DNA from: Micromonospora arborensis
GTDB lineage: Bacteria > Actinomycetota > Actinomycetes > Mycobacteriales > Micromonosporaceae
NCBI RefSeq assembly: GCF_003205615.1
Contig: NZ_PYBV01000012.1
Coordinates: 93,450-157,449 of the forward strand
Length of the DNA stretch: 64,000 nt
Direction: 5' to 3'
Below the pieces are notes generated by a model that saw nothing but the letters and a program-made list of their open reading frames with translations, ran no database searches and was not told the DNA's origin. The translations under genes were made by a program, and so were the position numbers. Shown here in pieces: positions 49,597 to 57,853 of the stretch (positions within the stretch are counted from its first letter, which is position 1; the number at the start of each line of letters is the position of its first letter).

Positions 49597-50565
49597 TCAA
49601 CGGGCGGCGCGGGCCGCAGCGGTCAACGCGCGGTGCAGCAGTCGGGAATCGCCGAGCAGGGCACGCAGTCGTCGTTCCAGCCCGGCGATCGGAATCAGAT
49701 TCTGTGGGGCCCGCGGATCCTTGTACGGGGTGGACGCGAAGCGCGGCAGGGTGACCAGCGACAGGTCGGCCAGCTCGATCGCCGCCTCGACGGGCAGATC
49801 GGCGGAGCACTCCACCCGGACGACGCCCGCCCACGGCGCGCCGACCGCCACCGGCAGCCGCAAATACCACGACCAGCCACCCCAGGCGGTGCCCAGCCGG
49901 AACACCGGCGAACGCTCACCCGACGCCATACCGATCACCACCGCGGTCAGCCGGGCATCCAGGTACTGGCTGTGCTGGGTCTTGATGTAACCGAGCGTGC
50001 GCGGCAACTGTCGGCGACTACGCAGCGGACCGTCCACCACCAGCAGGTCACCGTCGACCCGGGCGGCGTCGGACACCGCCACCTCCAGCGCGGTCAGCGG
50101 GCCCTGCACGGCGGCCGGCAGCTTCGCCAGCTCACCGGTGCCACCCACCCGGTGCACCGGGTACCGAATCGCACCGGCCACCACGTCCTGCGCCGACGGG
50201 CTCGCGGTGAACAGACCCCGACCAACCCGGGTACCGGCCAACTGCGCCGCGCCCCGACCCAGGTCACACCGGACCACCCCGGCCGCGTACGAGGCGGCCA
50301 GACCGGGGAACGACCCGCCGTCGGTCTCCGCCGTCCAGATGCTCGCGTCGATCCGACGAACCCCGTCGACCAGCAGCACCACGTCAGGTGCCCGCACCCC
50401 TGGGCGTACCCCGATCGCCCGCCAGTCCACGGCGGGCAACTCCACGTCCGCCTCGACCTGCGCGCTGCTCGGCGTGGCCGGGCCGGAAGCGGACGCCTCG
50501 AACGACGCCCCGTACGCCGGATCCCACGAGTCGACGAAGAACGCGGCGTCGCCCCTCGCGCTCAC
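49597..50565 (-). CDS. nurA: NurA-like 5'-3' nuclease
   Basis: The 322-aa protein has the NurA layout: DVVLLVDGVRRIDASIW with Asp67, then ALEVAVSD with Glu161, DGDLLVVDGPLRSR with Asp178, and GYIKTQHSQYL downstream. These acidic residues match the manganese-binding positions of archaeal NurA in order, though spacing differs. NurA degrades the 5' strand at DNA ends when driven by HerA. Placement is decisive: it overlaps sbcC by 4 bases, with sbcD and a HerA-like ATPase upstream. The first codons (GTGAGCGCGAGG) are identical to the start of the 20-codon ORF at 54243, perhaps a trace of the same element. Confidence 0.78.
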   Translation of the reverse strand: MSARGDAAFFVDSWDPAYGASFEASASGPATPSSAQVEADVELPAVDWRAIGVRPGVRAPDVVLLVDGVRRIDASIWTAETDGGSFPGLAASYAAGVVRCDLGRGAAQLAGTRVGRGLFTASPSAQDVVAGAIRYPVHRVGGTGELAKLPAAVQGPLTALEVAVSDAARVDGDLLVVDGPLRSRRQLPRTLGYIKTQHSQYLDARLTAVVIGMASGERSPVFRLGTAWGGWSWYLRLPVAVGAPWAGVVRVECSADLPVEAAIELADLSLVTLPRFASTPYKDPRAPQNLIPIAGLERRLRALLGDSRLLHRALTAAARAAR

Positions 50566-53036
50566 CGGCCCGTCCGCTCGACGCGGGCCGACCGGGCATC
50601 CTTGCGCACCTCGAAGCGGACCGGGATCCGCTCGGCCAGCGCCGGCACGTGGGTGACCACGCCGACCATCCGGTCGCCCCGGGCGGCCAGGTTTTCCAAC
50701 GTGGCGGCGACCGTGTCCAGGGTGGCCGCGTCGAGCGTGCCGAAGCCCTCGTCCAGGACGATCGACTCCAGGCTCGCCGCCGTGGTCGACATCCCGGCCA
50801 ACTGCTCGGAGAGCGCCAACGCCAACGCCAGCGACGCCTGGAACGTCTCACCCCCGGAGAGGGTGCGTACGCCCCGGCGCAGCCCCGCGTCGTGGTGGTC
50901 GACCACGACGAACTCGCCCTTGTCGTGCACCAGCTCGTACTGGCCGGAGGAGAGCTCCCGCAGGATCCCCGACGCGCCGTCGACCAGCAGGTCCAACGCC
51001 TCGGCCAGCAACCACCGCTCGAAGTTGTTGGCCCGCAGGTGCCCGGCCAGCGCGCGCGCCACCTGCGCCTCCCGCTCGTGCCCGGCCCGCTGCTCGCGCA
51101 ACGTCCCGGCCTGCTCGCGGCGCTCCCGCAGCCGCCGTCGGTCGGCATCGGCCCGCTCCACCGCCACTGTCGCGGCGTGCACCGGGTCGTCACCGACCGG
51201 CACGTCGGCGGCGGCGAAGAGGCCGGCGATACGCCGCTGCACCACGTCGGCCACCGACTCGGCCTCGGCGACGGCGACAGCCCGGCCGGCCCGGTCCGCG
51301 CGGCGGCGATCCGCCTCACTCGTCGCCCAACCGGTCAGCGCGGCCCACGCGGCGGCCACGTCGTCCCGATCGGTCGCCGGCGGGCCGAACCGGGCCAGCC
51401 CGTCGCGGGAGGTGTCGAAGGCCCGCCACGCCGCCCGCAGCCGCTCCTCGGCGGCGTCCACCCCGGCCCGGGTCTGGCGAGCGGTCTCGCGGCCGGCCCG
51501 GACCGCGGTCGCCGCCTCCTCCAGGGCACGCCGCAACCGGGCGTGCTCGGCCAACTCCCGGCGCAGCACCGCCGGCTCGGCCGCGCCGGCGAGCTGCCCG
51601 TCCAGCTCGGCCAGTCGGGCTTCCAACTGCTCCTGCCGGGCCCGCGCCTGCACCAGCAGCCGTTCCAGGTCACGCGCCGCCGCGTCCCGCTGCTGCACCG
51701 TCGTCTGCGCGGCCTTGGTCGCGGCCCGCGCCGCCTTGCCCGCCGCCGTCGCGGCGGCCACCGCCGAATCGGCCGGCACCGCCGGCACCTGCGCCACCGG
51801 CTGCTCGCAGACCGGGCAGGCCGCGCCGGCATGCAGGTGCACCCGCAGGCTGACCGCCAGGTCGGTGGCCTTCGCCTCCTCGTGCGCCCGGAAGGCCGCC
51901 TCCAACTCGGCGTCGGCCCGCTCGGCCACCGCGCGGGCGGCGGCCAGCGCGGCCACCGCCGTAGCGTGCTCGTCGTTCGCCGCGCCCACCGCGGCACGGA
52001 CCGTGTCGGCCTCGCCGGACAGCCGATCCCGATCGTCGTACGCCCGCAGCAGCAGTCGCACCGCGCTCTCGTCGCCGGCACCGGCCAGCTCGCCGCGCAG
52101 CTTCTCCTCCCGTTCCTCGGCCAGCGACACCGCGGTCGCCGCCGCCTCGGCCTCGGCCCGCGCCGCCGTGACCGCCCGGGCCACCTCCGCCACTCCGCCC
52201 GGCGCGCGCACACCGGTCAACACGGTCAGCTCGTCGTCGAGGGCGGTCAGCGCCGCCGCCGCCTCCCGGGCGGTGGCCCTGGCCGCCGCCAGCTCCGGCA
52301 CCGCGGCGGTCACCGCGGCGGCCAGCTCGGCCATCCGTTCGACCCGGGCGTCGGCCTCGGCCAACGCCTCGTCGTCCACGCCGGTGAGCCCGGCGAGCAA
52401 CTGGTCGACCGCGTCGAGTCGGGCGTCCGCCTGCGCGGCGCGCGCCGTCGCCTTCTTCTGCACATCCTCGTAGACGCCGAGGCCGAGCAGGTTGACCAGG
52501 ATCTGCTGCCGGGTCGCCGGCTTGGCGTGCAGGAAATCGGCGAACTGCCCCTGCGGCAGCACCACACAGCTGGTGAACTGCTCGTACGGCAGCCCGACCG
52601 CCTCCAGCACCGCCTGCTCCATCTCGGCGGGCGTGCCGGCCACCACTTCGCCGAGGTCGTCCGGGCTCAACCCGGTGTCCAATTTGGTCACGTCGAAGCC
52701 GGCCGGCATCAGCTGCAACCCGGCGTTCGCGGTCTTGACGTTGCCCCGGCCGTCCCGGCGCACCACCCGGGTGGCCACATAGCGGGCCCCGCCAGACTCG
52801 AAGACCAACCGCACCCGGGCCTCGGTCGCCGACGGCGCGAGCGCGTTCGCCAACCCTCGGGCGCCGCCCCAGCGGGGCACCATGCCGTAGAGGGCGAAGC
52901 AGATGGCGTCCAGCACCGTGGACTTACCCGAACCGGTCGGGCCGATGAGGGCGAAGAAGTCGGCGTCGGTGAAGTCGATGGTCGTGTCGTCCCGGAAGAC
53001 CGTGAACCCGGCCATGTCCAACCGCATCGGACGCAT
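50562..53036 (-). CDS. sbcC: SbcC/Rad50-type ATPase
   Basis: The 824-aa SMC-like ATPase partners SbcD to process DNA ends and hairpins. The N-terminus has Walker A GPTGSGKST (residues 32-40) and VVLPQGQFADFLHA (Q-loop region). Two long coiled-coil arms flank the zinc hook CPVC (Cys407, Cys410), almost exactly in the middle. The C-terminus carries the signature LSGGETFQASLALALA and Walker B SIVLDEGFGTLD. It is somewhat shorter than E. coli SbcC (1048 aa), typical of actinobacteria. The start shares one base with the sbcD stop, so translation is coupled. Confidence 0.95.
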   Translation of the reverse strand: MRPMRLDMAGFTVFRDDTTIDFTDADFFALIGPTGSGKSTVLDAICFALYGMVPRWGGARGLANALAPSATEARVRLVFESGGARYVATRVVRRDGRGNVKTANAGLQLMPAGFDVTKLDTGLSPDDLGEVVAGTPAEMEQAVLEAVGLPYEQFTSCVVLPQGQFADFLHAKPATRQQILVNLLGLGVYEDVQKKATARAAQADARLDAVDQLLAGLTGVDDEALAEADARVERMAELAAAVTAAVPELAAARATAREAAAALTALDDELTVLTGVRAPGGVAEVARAVTAARAEAEAAATAVSLAEEREEKLRGELAGAGDESAVRLLLRAYDDRDRLSGEADTVRAAVGAANDEHATAVAALAAARAVAERADAELEAAFRAHEEAKATDLAVSLRVHLHAGAACPVCEQPVAQVPAVPADSAVAAATAAGKAARAATKAAQTTVQQRDAAARDLERLLVQARARQEQLEARLAELDGQLAGAAEPAVLRRELAEHARLRRALEEAATAVRAGRETARQTRAGVDAAEERLRAAWRAFDTSRDGLARFGPPATDRDDVAAAWAALTGWATSEADRRRADRAGRAVAVAEAESVADVVQRRIAGLFAAADVPVGDDPVHAATVAVERADADRRRLRERREQAGTLREQRAGHEREAQVARALAGHLRANNFERWLLAEALDLLVDGASGILRELSSGQYELVHDKGEFVVVDHHDAGLRRGVRTLSGGETFQASLALALALSEQLAGMSTTAASLESIVLDEGFGTLDAATLDTVAATLENLAARGDRMVGVVTHVPALAERIPVRFEVRKDARSARVERTGR

Positions 53037-54184
53037 CAGTGCTCGACCTCCTCGAAGAGCTCGTCGAAGAGCTCCCGTACGCCCTCGTCGGCGTGGCCCC
53101 GGCTGTCCAGGTAGTCGGCGAACAACTCCCGCGGCGAACGCCCGGAGCGTTGCGCGATGCGGGCACCGCTGCCCGGAGCGGCCAGCAGCTCCGGGTCGAT
53201 CCGGATCTCCAGCGCCCGGGGGAGCAGCTCCTGCACCTCCTCGCGCAGGCCGGCGCGGGGTTGCTCCCGCACGTACACCCGCAGCCAGGCGTCTGGTGCC
53301 TCGATCTCGGCGAGCTGAGCCAGGGTGCCGCGCACCGTCCGCAGCGCGCTCGCCGCGGTCACCGGCACCTCACGCACCCGGGCGGCGGTGCTGGCCGTCA
53401 CCTCGACAAGCGTCACCGAGGGGACATTTTCCTGCTCACCGAAATCGACAGCGAGCGGGCTGCCGCTGTAGCGCACCGGGCAGGGCCCCGCGACCCGCTG
53501 CGCCCGGTGCAGATGGCCCAACGCCACGTAGTGCGCGGTGGCCGGAAAGACGGTGGCCGGAACGGCGTAGCCCAGCACGGTGTGCGCGTCCCGCTCGCCG
53601 CCGCCGGTGGCCGCGCCGGTCACCGTCAGGTGCGCGGTGACCAGGTGCACCCGGTCCGGTTCGCCGAAACCCTCGGTCAGACGCTCCAGCACCCGGCCCA
53701 GGTGGTCGGCGTACGTCTGGTTGGTCTCCGCGGCGGTCAGCTCGTACATCTCCAGGGCGCGGATCGCGTACCGCTGGGACAGGAACGGCAGCGCGGCCAA
53801 CTGCCACCGCTCGCCGTCGGCGGTGACGCCGTCGATCACGTGCTCGTCCGGATCCTCCCGCACCCCACCGCGCAGCGTGATGCCGGCGGCATCAGCCCAG
53901 GGGCGCAGGGCGTCCAACGCGGGGCCGTTGTCGTGGTTGCCGCCGATCGCGACCACGTCCGCGCCGGTGCGACGCAGCGCGGTCAACGCCCGGGTGACCA
54001 GGCGGGTCGCCTCCGAGCTGGGCGCGGCGGTGTCGTAGAGGTCACCGGCGACGATCACCAGATCCGGCTGTTCGGCGCGGGCGATGTCGATCACCCCGGC
54101 CAGCACGGCCTTGTGCTCCTCGGCCCGGGACTGCCCCTTGAGCACCTTTCCCACGTGCCAGTCGGAGGTGTGCAGGATCTTCAT
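53036..54184 (-). CDS. sbcD: SbcD/Mre11-type nuclease
   Basis: The 382-aa calcineurin-like phosphoesterase carries all metal-binding motifs: TSDWHVGK (Asp8, His10), VAGDLYD (Asp48 region), IGGNHDN, a His in VTAHLTVTG and GHLHRAQ. It supplies the nuclease of the SbcCD complex, nicking hairpins and ends and removing protein-blocked termini. The C-terminal region beyond residue 270 is the capping/SbcC-binding domain. Its ATG overlaps the stop of a 20-codon ORF that occupies the gap between herA and this gene. Confidence 0.95.
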   Translation of the reverse strand: MKILHTSDWHVGKVLKGQSRAEEHKAVLAGVIDIARAEQPDLVIVAGDLYDTAAPSSEATRLVTRALTALRRTGADVVAIGGNHDNGPALDALRPWADAAGITLRGGVREDPDEHVIDGVTADGERWQLAALPFLSQRYAIRALEMYELTAAETNQTYADHLGRVLERLTEGFGEPDRVHLVTAHLTVTGAATGGGERDAHTVLGYAVPATVFPATAHYVALGHLHRAQRVAGPCPVRYSGSPLAVDFGEQENVPSVTLVEVTASTAARVREVPVTAASALRTVRGTLAQLAEIEAPDAWLRVYVREQPRAGLREEVQELLPRALEIRIDPELLAAPGSGARIAQRSGRSPRELFADYLDSRGHADEGVRELFDELFEEVEH

Positions 54185-54243
54185 GGCTGTGCTGGCCTTC
54201 CGTTCGCGACTGCGGGGCTCGCAAGCTCACTCCTCGCGCTCAC
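54181..54243 (-). CDS. 20-codon ORF bridging herA and sbcD (MSARSELASPAVANGRPAQP)
   Basis: GTG at 54243, 14 bases after the herA stop, runs to a TGA (54183-54181) that overlaps the sbcD ATG. A GGGGGCCGG stretch just upstream may serve as ribosome site. The sequence is very close to a short element I remember at the start of many Micromonosporaceae genes (GTGAGCGCGAGGAGTGAGC...), so it may be a dispersed element that happens to be translated and so keeps the operon coupled, not a functional peptide. The recollection could not be checked here. Confidence 0.5.
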   Translation of the reverse strand: MSARSELASPAVANGRPAQP

Positions 54244-54257
54244 CTGTGCCGGCCCCC

Positions 54258-56012
54258 CTAGAACGGGATGTCGTCGTCGGTGCCGCCGCCGCCCGAGCCC
54301 ACCACCGCGAACGGGTCGGCGGACTGGGTGATCGAGCGCAGCGTCTCGGATGGTGCCCGGCCCGCCTCGGAGACCCGGGTGGCCCAGGCCGGGAACGGGA
54401 ACTCCAGGCAGAGCGGCACCGGGATGTCCGGCTGGTTGACGAACATGGTGCCCGGCTTGGCCAGCAGCGCCCGCTGTCGCTGCGCGGGCGGGAGGAAACC
54501 GTACTCCGGGCGGGAGGCCTCGGCCGGGTCGAGCCGGCCGACCACCCGGATCGCCGAGTTGGTGACGATCCGCCGCTCCACCTCGCTCGCCGTCTGCTGC
54601 GCGCCGATCAGGATCACACCGAGCGAGCGACCCCGCTCGGCGATGTCCAGCAGGACCTCCTTGATCGGGGAGGAGCCCTCGCGGGGGGCGTACTTGTTGA
54701 GCTCGTCGAGGACGACGAAGAGCAACGGCTTGGCGGTGCCGGACTTCTCCTTGCGCTCGAACTCGCTCTTGAGCGTCACACCGACCACGAACCGCTGCGC
54801 GCGGTCCGGGAGATTGTGCAGGTCAACCACGGTGACCTGCGCGGACTCGCTGGTGTTGATCGAATGCGGGCGGCGGGTGGCGAGGTCACCGCGGATCAGC
54901 CGGGCGAGGTCCTTCTTGCTGCCGATCAACCGCCGGGCGAACGCGTTGACGGTGCCCAGACCGACTGCGCTGCCGGCCCAGTCGGAGCGGGTCTCGTCGT
55001 CGTTGAGCGCATCGACGATGTGGTCGACCAGGTCGCCGTAGGAGCCGAGCCGGACCCCGTCGATGCTCACCCCGCCGTCGGCGGGCTGGGCGTAGCGGGC
55101 CAGATGCGCGGCCACCGAGTGGACCACCATCGTGTACTGCTGGCGTTCGTCGTCGGCGTCGGCGAAGACGTACGGCAGCAGGCGGTCGGCGCAGAACTCG
55201 TCAAGCGTCCAGTAGAACGAGTCGACCCCGGTGAGCCGGCTGCTCACATCCGGCGTGCCGGCCGCGTCACCGACGCGGGGCGGGGCGTACACCCGCACGT
55301 CCGGGAAGGCGCCGGCGCTCAGACCCAGCTTCGCGTACGCCGCTCGGGTGGGCTCGTCGAGGCGGGTGTTGGGGTGGTCCAGGAAGAGCAGGTCCTCACC
55401 CTTGACGTTGAAGATCAGCGCCTTGGCGTTCACCGCGTCGCCGCCCAGCACCCCGGAGCGGAAGACCGAGTAGAGCAGGAAGGTGGCGAAACTGGTCTTG
55501 GTGGCCACCCCGGAGATGCCGGAGATGGAGACGTGCGCGCCCCGACTGCCGTCGAGGAAGTCGGCGTTGAGGTAGACCGGGACCCCGTCGCGACCCATCC
55601 CCATCGGGATGCGCCGCTCCATCCGGTCGAAGTGCAGCGCACGCGCCCGGGCGTCGCCCTCGGCCCGGTGCACCACCGCACCCGGGGTCGGCGGCACGTA
55701 GAGCTCCGGATCGACCCGCGTGGTGGTGACCTCGGCCGCCTCCTGCACCTGCGCCGGCAGCGTGCCGTCGGCGATGGCGAACACGTCGGAGTCGAACTGG
55801 GCGCCCTCGTGCCGAGCGCGGACCTGGGTGACGACGCCGGCGATCGTCACCGGCTCCCGGTCGGGCAGCTCCCGCCGGGTGACCACGACGTCGTCGAGCT
55901 GGAGGTAGCTGCCGGGTGCCACGGCCGTCCAGAACTGCAACGGAGTGGCGTCGGCGGTGCCCAGCACCCGCCCGACCGCCTCGCCGGGGCTGTCGAGCTC
56001 GGCGTCGGTCAT
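54258..56012 (-). CDS. herA: HerA-like DNA translocase ATPase
   Basis: The 584-aa protein has an N-terminal HAS-barrel-type beta domain (PGSYLQLDDVVVTRRELP...VTIAGVVTQVRARHEG) and a RecA/FtsK-like ATPase domain. Walker B is LLFVVLDELNKYA (Asp436-Glu437); GVILIGAQQTASEVERRI and NSAIRVVGRLDPAEA hold the sensor and arginine-finger regions. The P-loop at 165-173 is GISGVATKT, with Lys172 kept but the usual Gly before it replaced by Thr. HerA forms hexameric rings that drive NurA in end resection. It is followed on the same strand by sbcD, sbcC and nurA. Confidence 0.87.
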   Translation of the reverse strand: MTDAELDSPGEAVGRVLGTADATPLQFWTAVAPGSYLQLDDVVVTRRELPDREPVTIAGVVTQVRARHEGAQFDSDVFAIADGTLPAQVQEAAEVTTTRVDPELYVPPTPGAVVHRAEGDARARALHFDRMERRIPMGMGRDGVPVYLNADFLDGSRGAHVSISGISGVATKTSFATFLLYSVFRSGVLGGDAVNAKALIFNVKGEDLLFLDHPNTRLDEPTRAAYAKLGLSAGAFPDVRVYAPPRVGDAAGTPDVSSRLTGVDSFYWTLDEFCADRLLPYVFADADDERQQYTMVVHSVAAHLARYAQPADGGVSIDGVRLGSYGDLVDHIVDALNDDETRSDWAGSAVGLGTVNAFARRLIGSKKDLARLIRGDLATRRPHSINTSESAQVTVVDLHNLPDRAQRFVVGVTLKSEFERKEKSGTAKPLLFVVLDELNKYAPREGSSPIKEVLLDIAERGRSLGVILIGAQQTASEVERRIVTNSAIRVVGRLDPAEASRPEYGFLPPAQRQRALLAKPGTMFVNQPDIPVPLCLEFPFPAWATRVSEAGRAPSETLRSITQSADPFAVVGSGGGGTDDDIPF

Positions 56013-56159
56013 CGGGCGGCTCGGGTCGGTCGGGCATCACGGTCGGCGCACATGCCCTGCATCCTGCCCGAGGAGTACGACAGGTCGCCACGCGACGCGG
56101 CGGACGACACCCTGGCCCGTCGCGCACCTGACGGTGGGTGTGTGGCCGGGAACAGTGCG

Positions 56160-56906
56160 TCAGGGGCGGGCGTGGCGGAGCATGAGGACGCCGTCCTCGG
56201 CGGCGAGCACGTGCCGCAGGGGTAGCTGCCGCGGTGGCACGGTGTCGCCCGCGGTGATCCGGCCCGGCCCGGGGCCCGCCAACAGCGGCGAGACGGTCAG
56301 GCACAGCTCGTCCACCAGGTCGGCGGCGGTGAGCGCGCCGAACAGGTGTGGGCCGCCCTCACAGAGCAGTTGGGTCAGCCCGCGGCGGTGCAGCTCCGCG
56401 AGACCGACGGCCAGGTCGACCCGCTCGGTGCCGCAGCGCAGCAGGTCGGCGACGTCGGTCAGGCCGGGTGGCGGGTCGGCGTCGGCGTGGGTGAGCACGA
56501 TCGGGCGGGTCGGCGCGTCGGCGAAGGCGGCCTGCGCCGGATCCAGGTCGAGTGAATGGGAGACGACCACCAGTGTCGGGTACTCGGTCAGGCCGTGTGC
56601 GCGGCGCCAGGCGCGGCGACGCTCGTCGAGGCGGACCGCCCGGTACCCCTCGTGGCGAAGCGTGCCGGCGGCCACCACCAGCGCGTCGCAGACCATCCGC
56701 AGCAGGCCGAACACCCGCTTGTCCGGCTCACCGGAGAGCCCGGCGGAGTAGCCGTCCACGGTGACCGCGCCGTCGAGGCTGGTGACGAAGTTGACCCGGA
56801 GCCGGGGCTCGCCGGCGCGGTCGTAGAGGGCGGTCAGCGCGTCGTCGTCGAGCGGTTGCGTCGAGGGCTCCGGCCAGAGCCGCCGGATCGGGATTCTGAC
56901 GGTCAT
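56160..56906 (-). CDS. RibD C-terminal/dihydrofolate-reductase-fold pyrimidine reductase family protein
   Basis: The ATG at 56906 overlaps the stop of a 39-codon ORF (ATGA) and gives 248 aa. It is the RibD reductase fold without the deaminase half: RVNFVTSLDGAVTVDGYSAGLSGEPDKRVFGLLRMVCDALVVAAGT, seen as NFVTSLDGAV, and LLCEGGPHLFGAL for NADPH binding. In riboflavin synthesis this fold reduces the ribosyl side chain. A stand-alone version away from the rib operon, as here, is common in actinobacteria and the substrate is uncertain. The stop lies about 150 bp from the herA start (same strand). Confidence 0.85.
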   Translation of the reverse strand: MTVRIPIRRLWPEPSTQPLDDDALTALYDRAGEPRLRVNFVTSLDGAVTVDGYSAGLSGEPDKRVFGLLRMVCDALVVAAGTLRHEGYRAVRLDERRRAWRRAHGLTEYPTLVVVSHSLDLDPAQAAFADAPTRPIVLTHADADPPPGLTDVADLLRCGTERVDLAVGLAELHRRGLTQLLCEGGPHLFGALTAADLVDELCLTVSPLLAGPGPGRITAGDTVPPRQLPLRHVLAAEDGVLMLRHARP

Positions 56907-57022
56907 TCGGTGGCCGGACCGGTGACCGGAGGGGTCGGTTCGGCGGTACGGTGCTGGCAGTCGCACCAGTTCCGGCCCGGGCAGTCGTCGTGCCGCCGGG
57001 CCCGGCACGCTCGGCAGATCAT
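56903..57022 (-). CDS. 39-aa Cys-rich ORF coupled to the RibD-like gene
   Basis: ATG at 57022 reads MICRACRARRHDDCPGRNWC, continues DCQHRTAEPTPPVTGPATE and stops in an ATGA overlap with the RibD-like start. Cys3, Cys6, Cys14, Cys20, Cys22 with His11 and His24 could bind one zinc (CRAC...DDC...WCDCQH). No Shine-Dalgarno sequence is visible, but TAGGCT lies six bases before the ATG, consistent with a leaderless mRNA. It could be a zinc-finger mini-protein or a coupling/leader peptide. The coding case rests on motif and overlap. Confidence 0.6.
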   Translation of the reverse strand: MICRACRARRHDDCPGRNWCDCQHRTAEPTPPVTGPATE

Positions 57023-57056
57023 GGTCGCAGCCTAAGCCGCAGGAGGACAGGACAGC

Positions 57057-57611
57057 ATGCCGCGTCAGATCTTCCAGCTGAAGATGTCGCTCGCCGGCGT
57101 CCGCCCGCCGGTGTGGCGTCGGGTGCTCGTTCCGGCCGGCTACACGCTGGACCGGCTGCACCGGGTGGTGCAGCACGCGATGGGTTGGCGGGACTGCCAC
57201 CTGCACACGTTCGAGATCGACGCCGTGCAGTACGGCGAGCCCGACCCGGGCGGGGAGTTGGCGCTGCACGACGAGCTGGACGTGCGGCTGGACGCGGTGC
57301 TCGGCAAGGGCAGCCGGTTCTCCTACACGTACGACTTCACCGACTGGTGGGAGCACGACCTGGTCGTGGAGGACGCGCTGACCGTCGATCCCGACGAGCG
57401 ATACCCGGTCTGCCGCGACGGCGAGCGGGCCTGCCCGCCGGAGGGGATCGGCGGGCCGTTGGGCTACCAGGCGCTGCTTGTCGCGTTGGCCGACGGGGAC
57501 GACCTCGCTGACCCGCGGCACGCGATGCTGCGCGACTGGGCGGGCTCCACCTTCGATCCGTACCGCTTCGACCCGCGTCGGACGACCACCCTCCTGCGCC
57601 GCTTCTGCTGA
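57057..57611 (+). CDS. Plasmid pRiA4b ORF-3 family protein
   Basis: AGGAGGACAGG precedes the ATG. The 184-aa soluble protein matches the pRiA4b ORF-3 (IS1096 TnpR-like passenger) family: IFQLKMSLAGVRPPVWRRVLVP, LDRLHRVVQHAMGWRDCHLHTFEI (core LHRVVQHAMGW, HLHTF), FSYTYDFTDWWEHDLVVED and YPVCRDGERACPPEGIGGPLGY. Members occur both on mobile elements and as ordinary chromosomal genes; no transposase or terminal repeat is seen nearby, so this is a resident copy. The conserved His/Cys/Asp residues suggest metal binding; the function is unknown. Confidence 0.85.
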   Translation: MPRQIFQLKMSLAGVRPPVWRRVLVPAGYTLDRLHRVVQHAMGWRDCHLHTFEIDAVQYGEPDPGGELALHDELDVRLDAVLGKGSRFSYTYDFTDWWEHDLVVEDALTVDPDERYPVCRDGERACPPEGIGGPLGYQALLVALADGDDLADPRHAMLRDWAGSTFDPYRFDPRRTTTLLRRFC

Positions 57612-57691
57612 CCTCCACCGCACTCCCGGCATGCGGTGGTTTGCGAGGTGGGATGTGGTGTGAGCTCTGCGGGAGCGTGGCGGTAACGATC

Positions 57692-57705
57692 TGGGAACGC
57701 TCCCA
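57692..57705 (+). promoter_or_regulatory. CebR-type operator 1
   Basis: TGGGAACGCTCCCA matches the 14-bp CebR consensus TGGGAGCGCTCCCA known from Streptomyces with one change. It lies just upstream of the -35 of the cebE promoter. Confidence 0.8.
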
Positions 57706-57713
57706 TCGCCCTA

Positions 57714-57742
57714 TTGACACTCCCGTTACCCGCCGGCAATCT
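57714..57742 (+). promoter_or_regulatory. cebEFG-bglC promoter
   Basis: Perfect -35 TTGACA (57714-57719), 17-base spacer, and CAATCT (57737-57742) as -10, sandwiched between the two CebR-type operators. Confidence 0.7.
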
Positions 57743-57744
57743 CA

Positions 57745-57758
57745 TGGGAGCGCTCCCG
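57745..57758 (+). promoter_or_regulatory. CebR-type operator 2
   Basis: TGGGAGCGCTCCCG differs from the CebR consensus only at the last base and would cover the transcription start, a position suited to steric repression. A weaker half-similar GGGAGCG occurs at about 57671. Confidence 0.85.
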
Positions 57759-57853
57759 AGGTGGCATGGGTCACTCACGCATCCCCGGCCTGGCGCAATG
57801 AGCACCCCCCACCACACACATCCAGCCTCACCACCGGAAAGAGGGGTCAGCGA

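Noticed and set aside
48649..52473. 1274-aa plus-strand open frame, the longest in the window
   Set aside because: Antisense to nurA and sbcC. Ser/Arg/Ala-rich composition is the complement of GC-rich coding sequence; sbcC motifs on the minus strand are intact.
57057..57611. Insertion sequence suggested by the pRiA4b ORF-3/IS1096-passenger family name
   Set aside because: No transposase, terminal inverted repeats or target duplication is visible around the gene.
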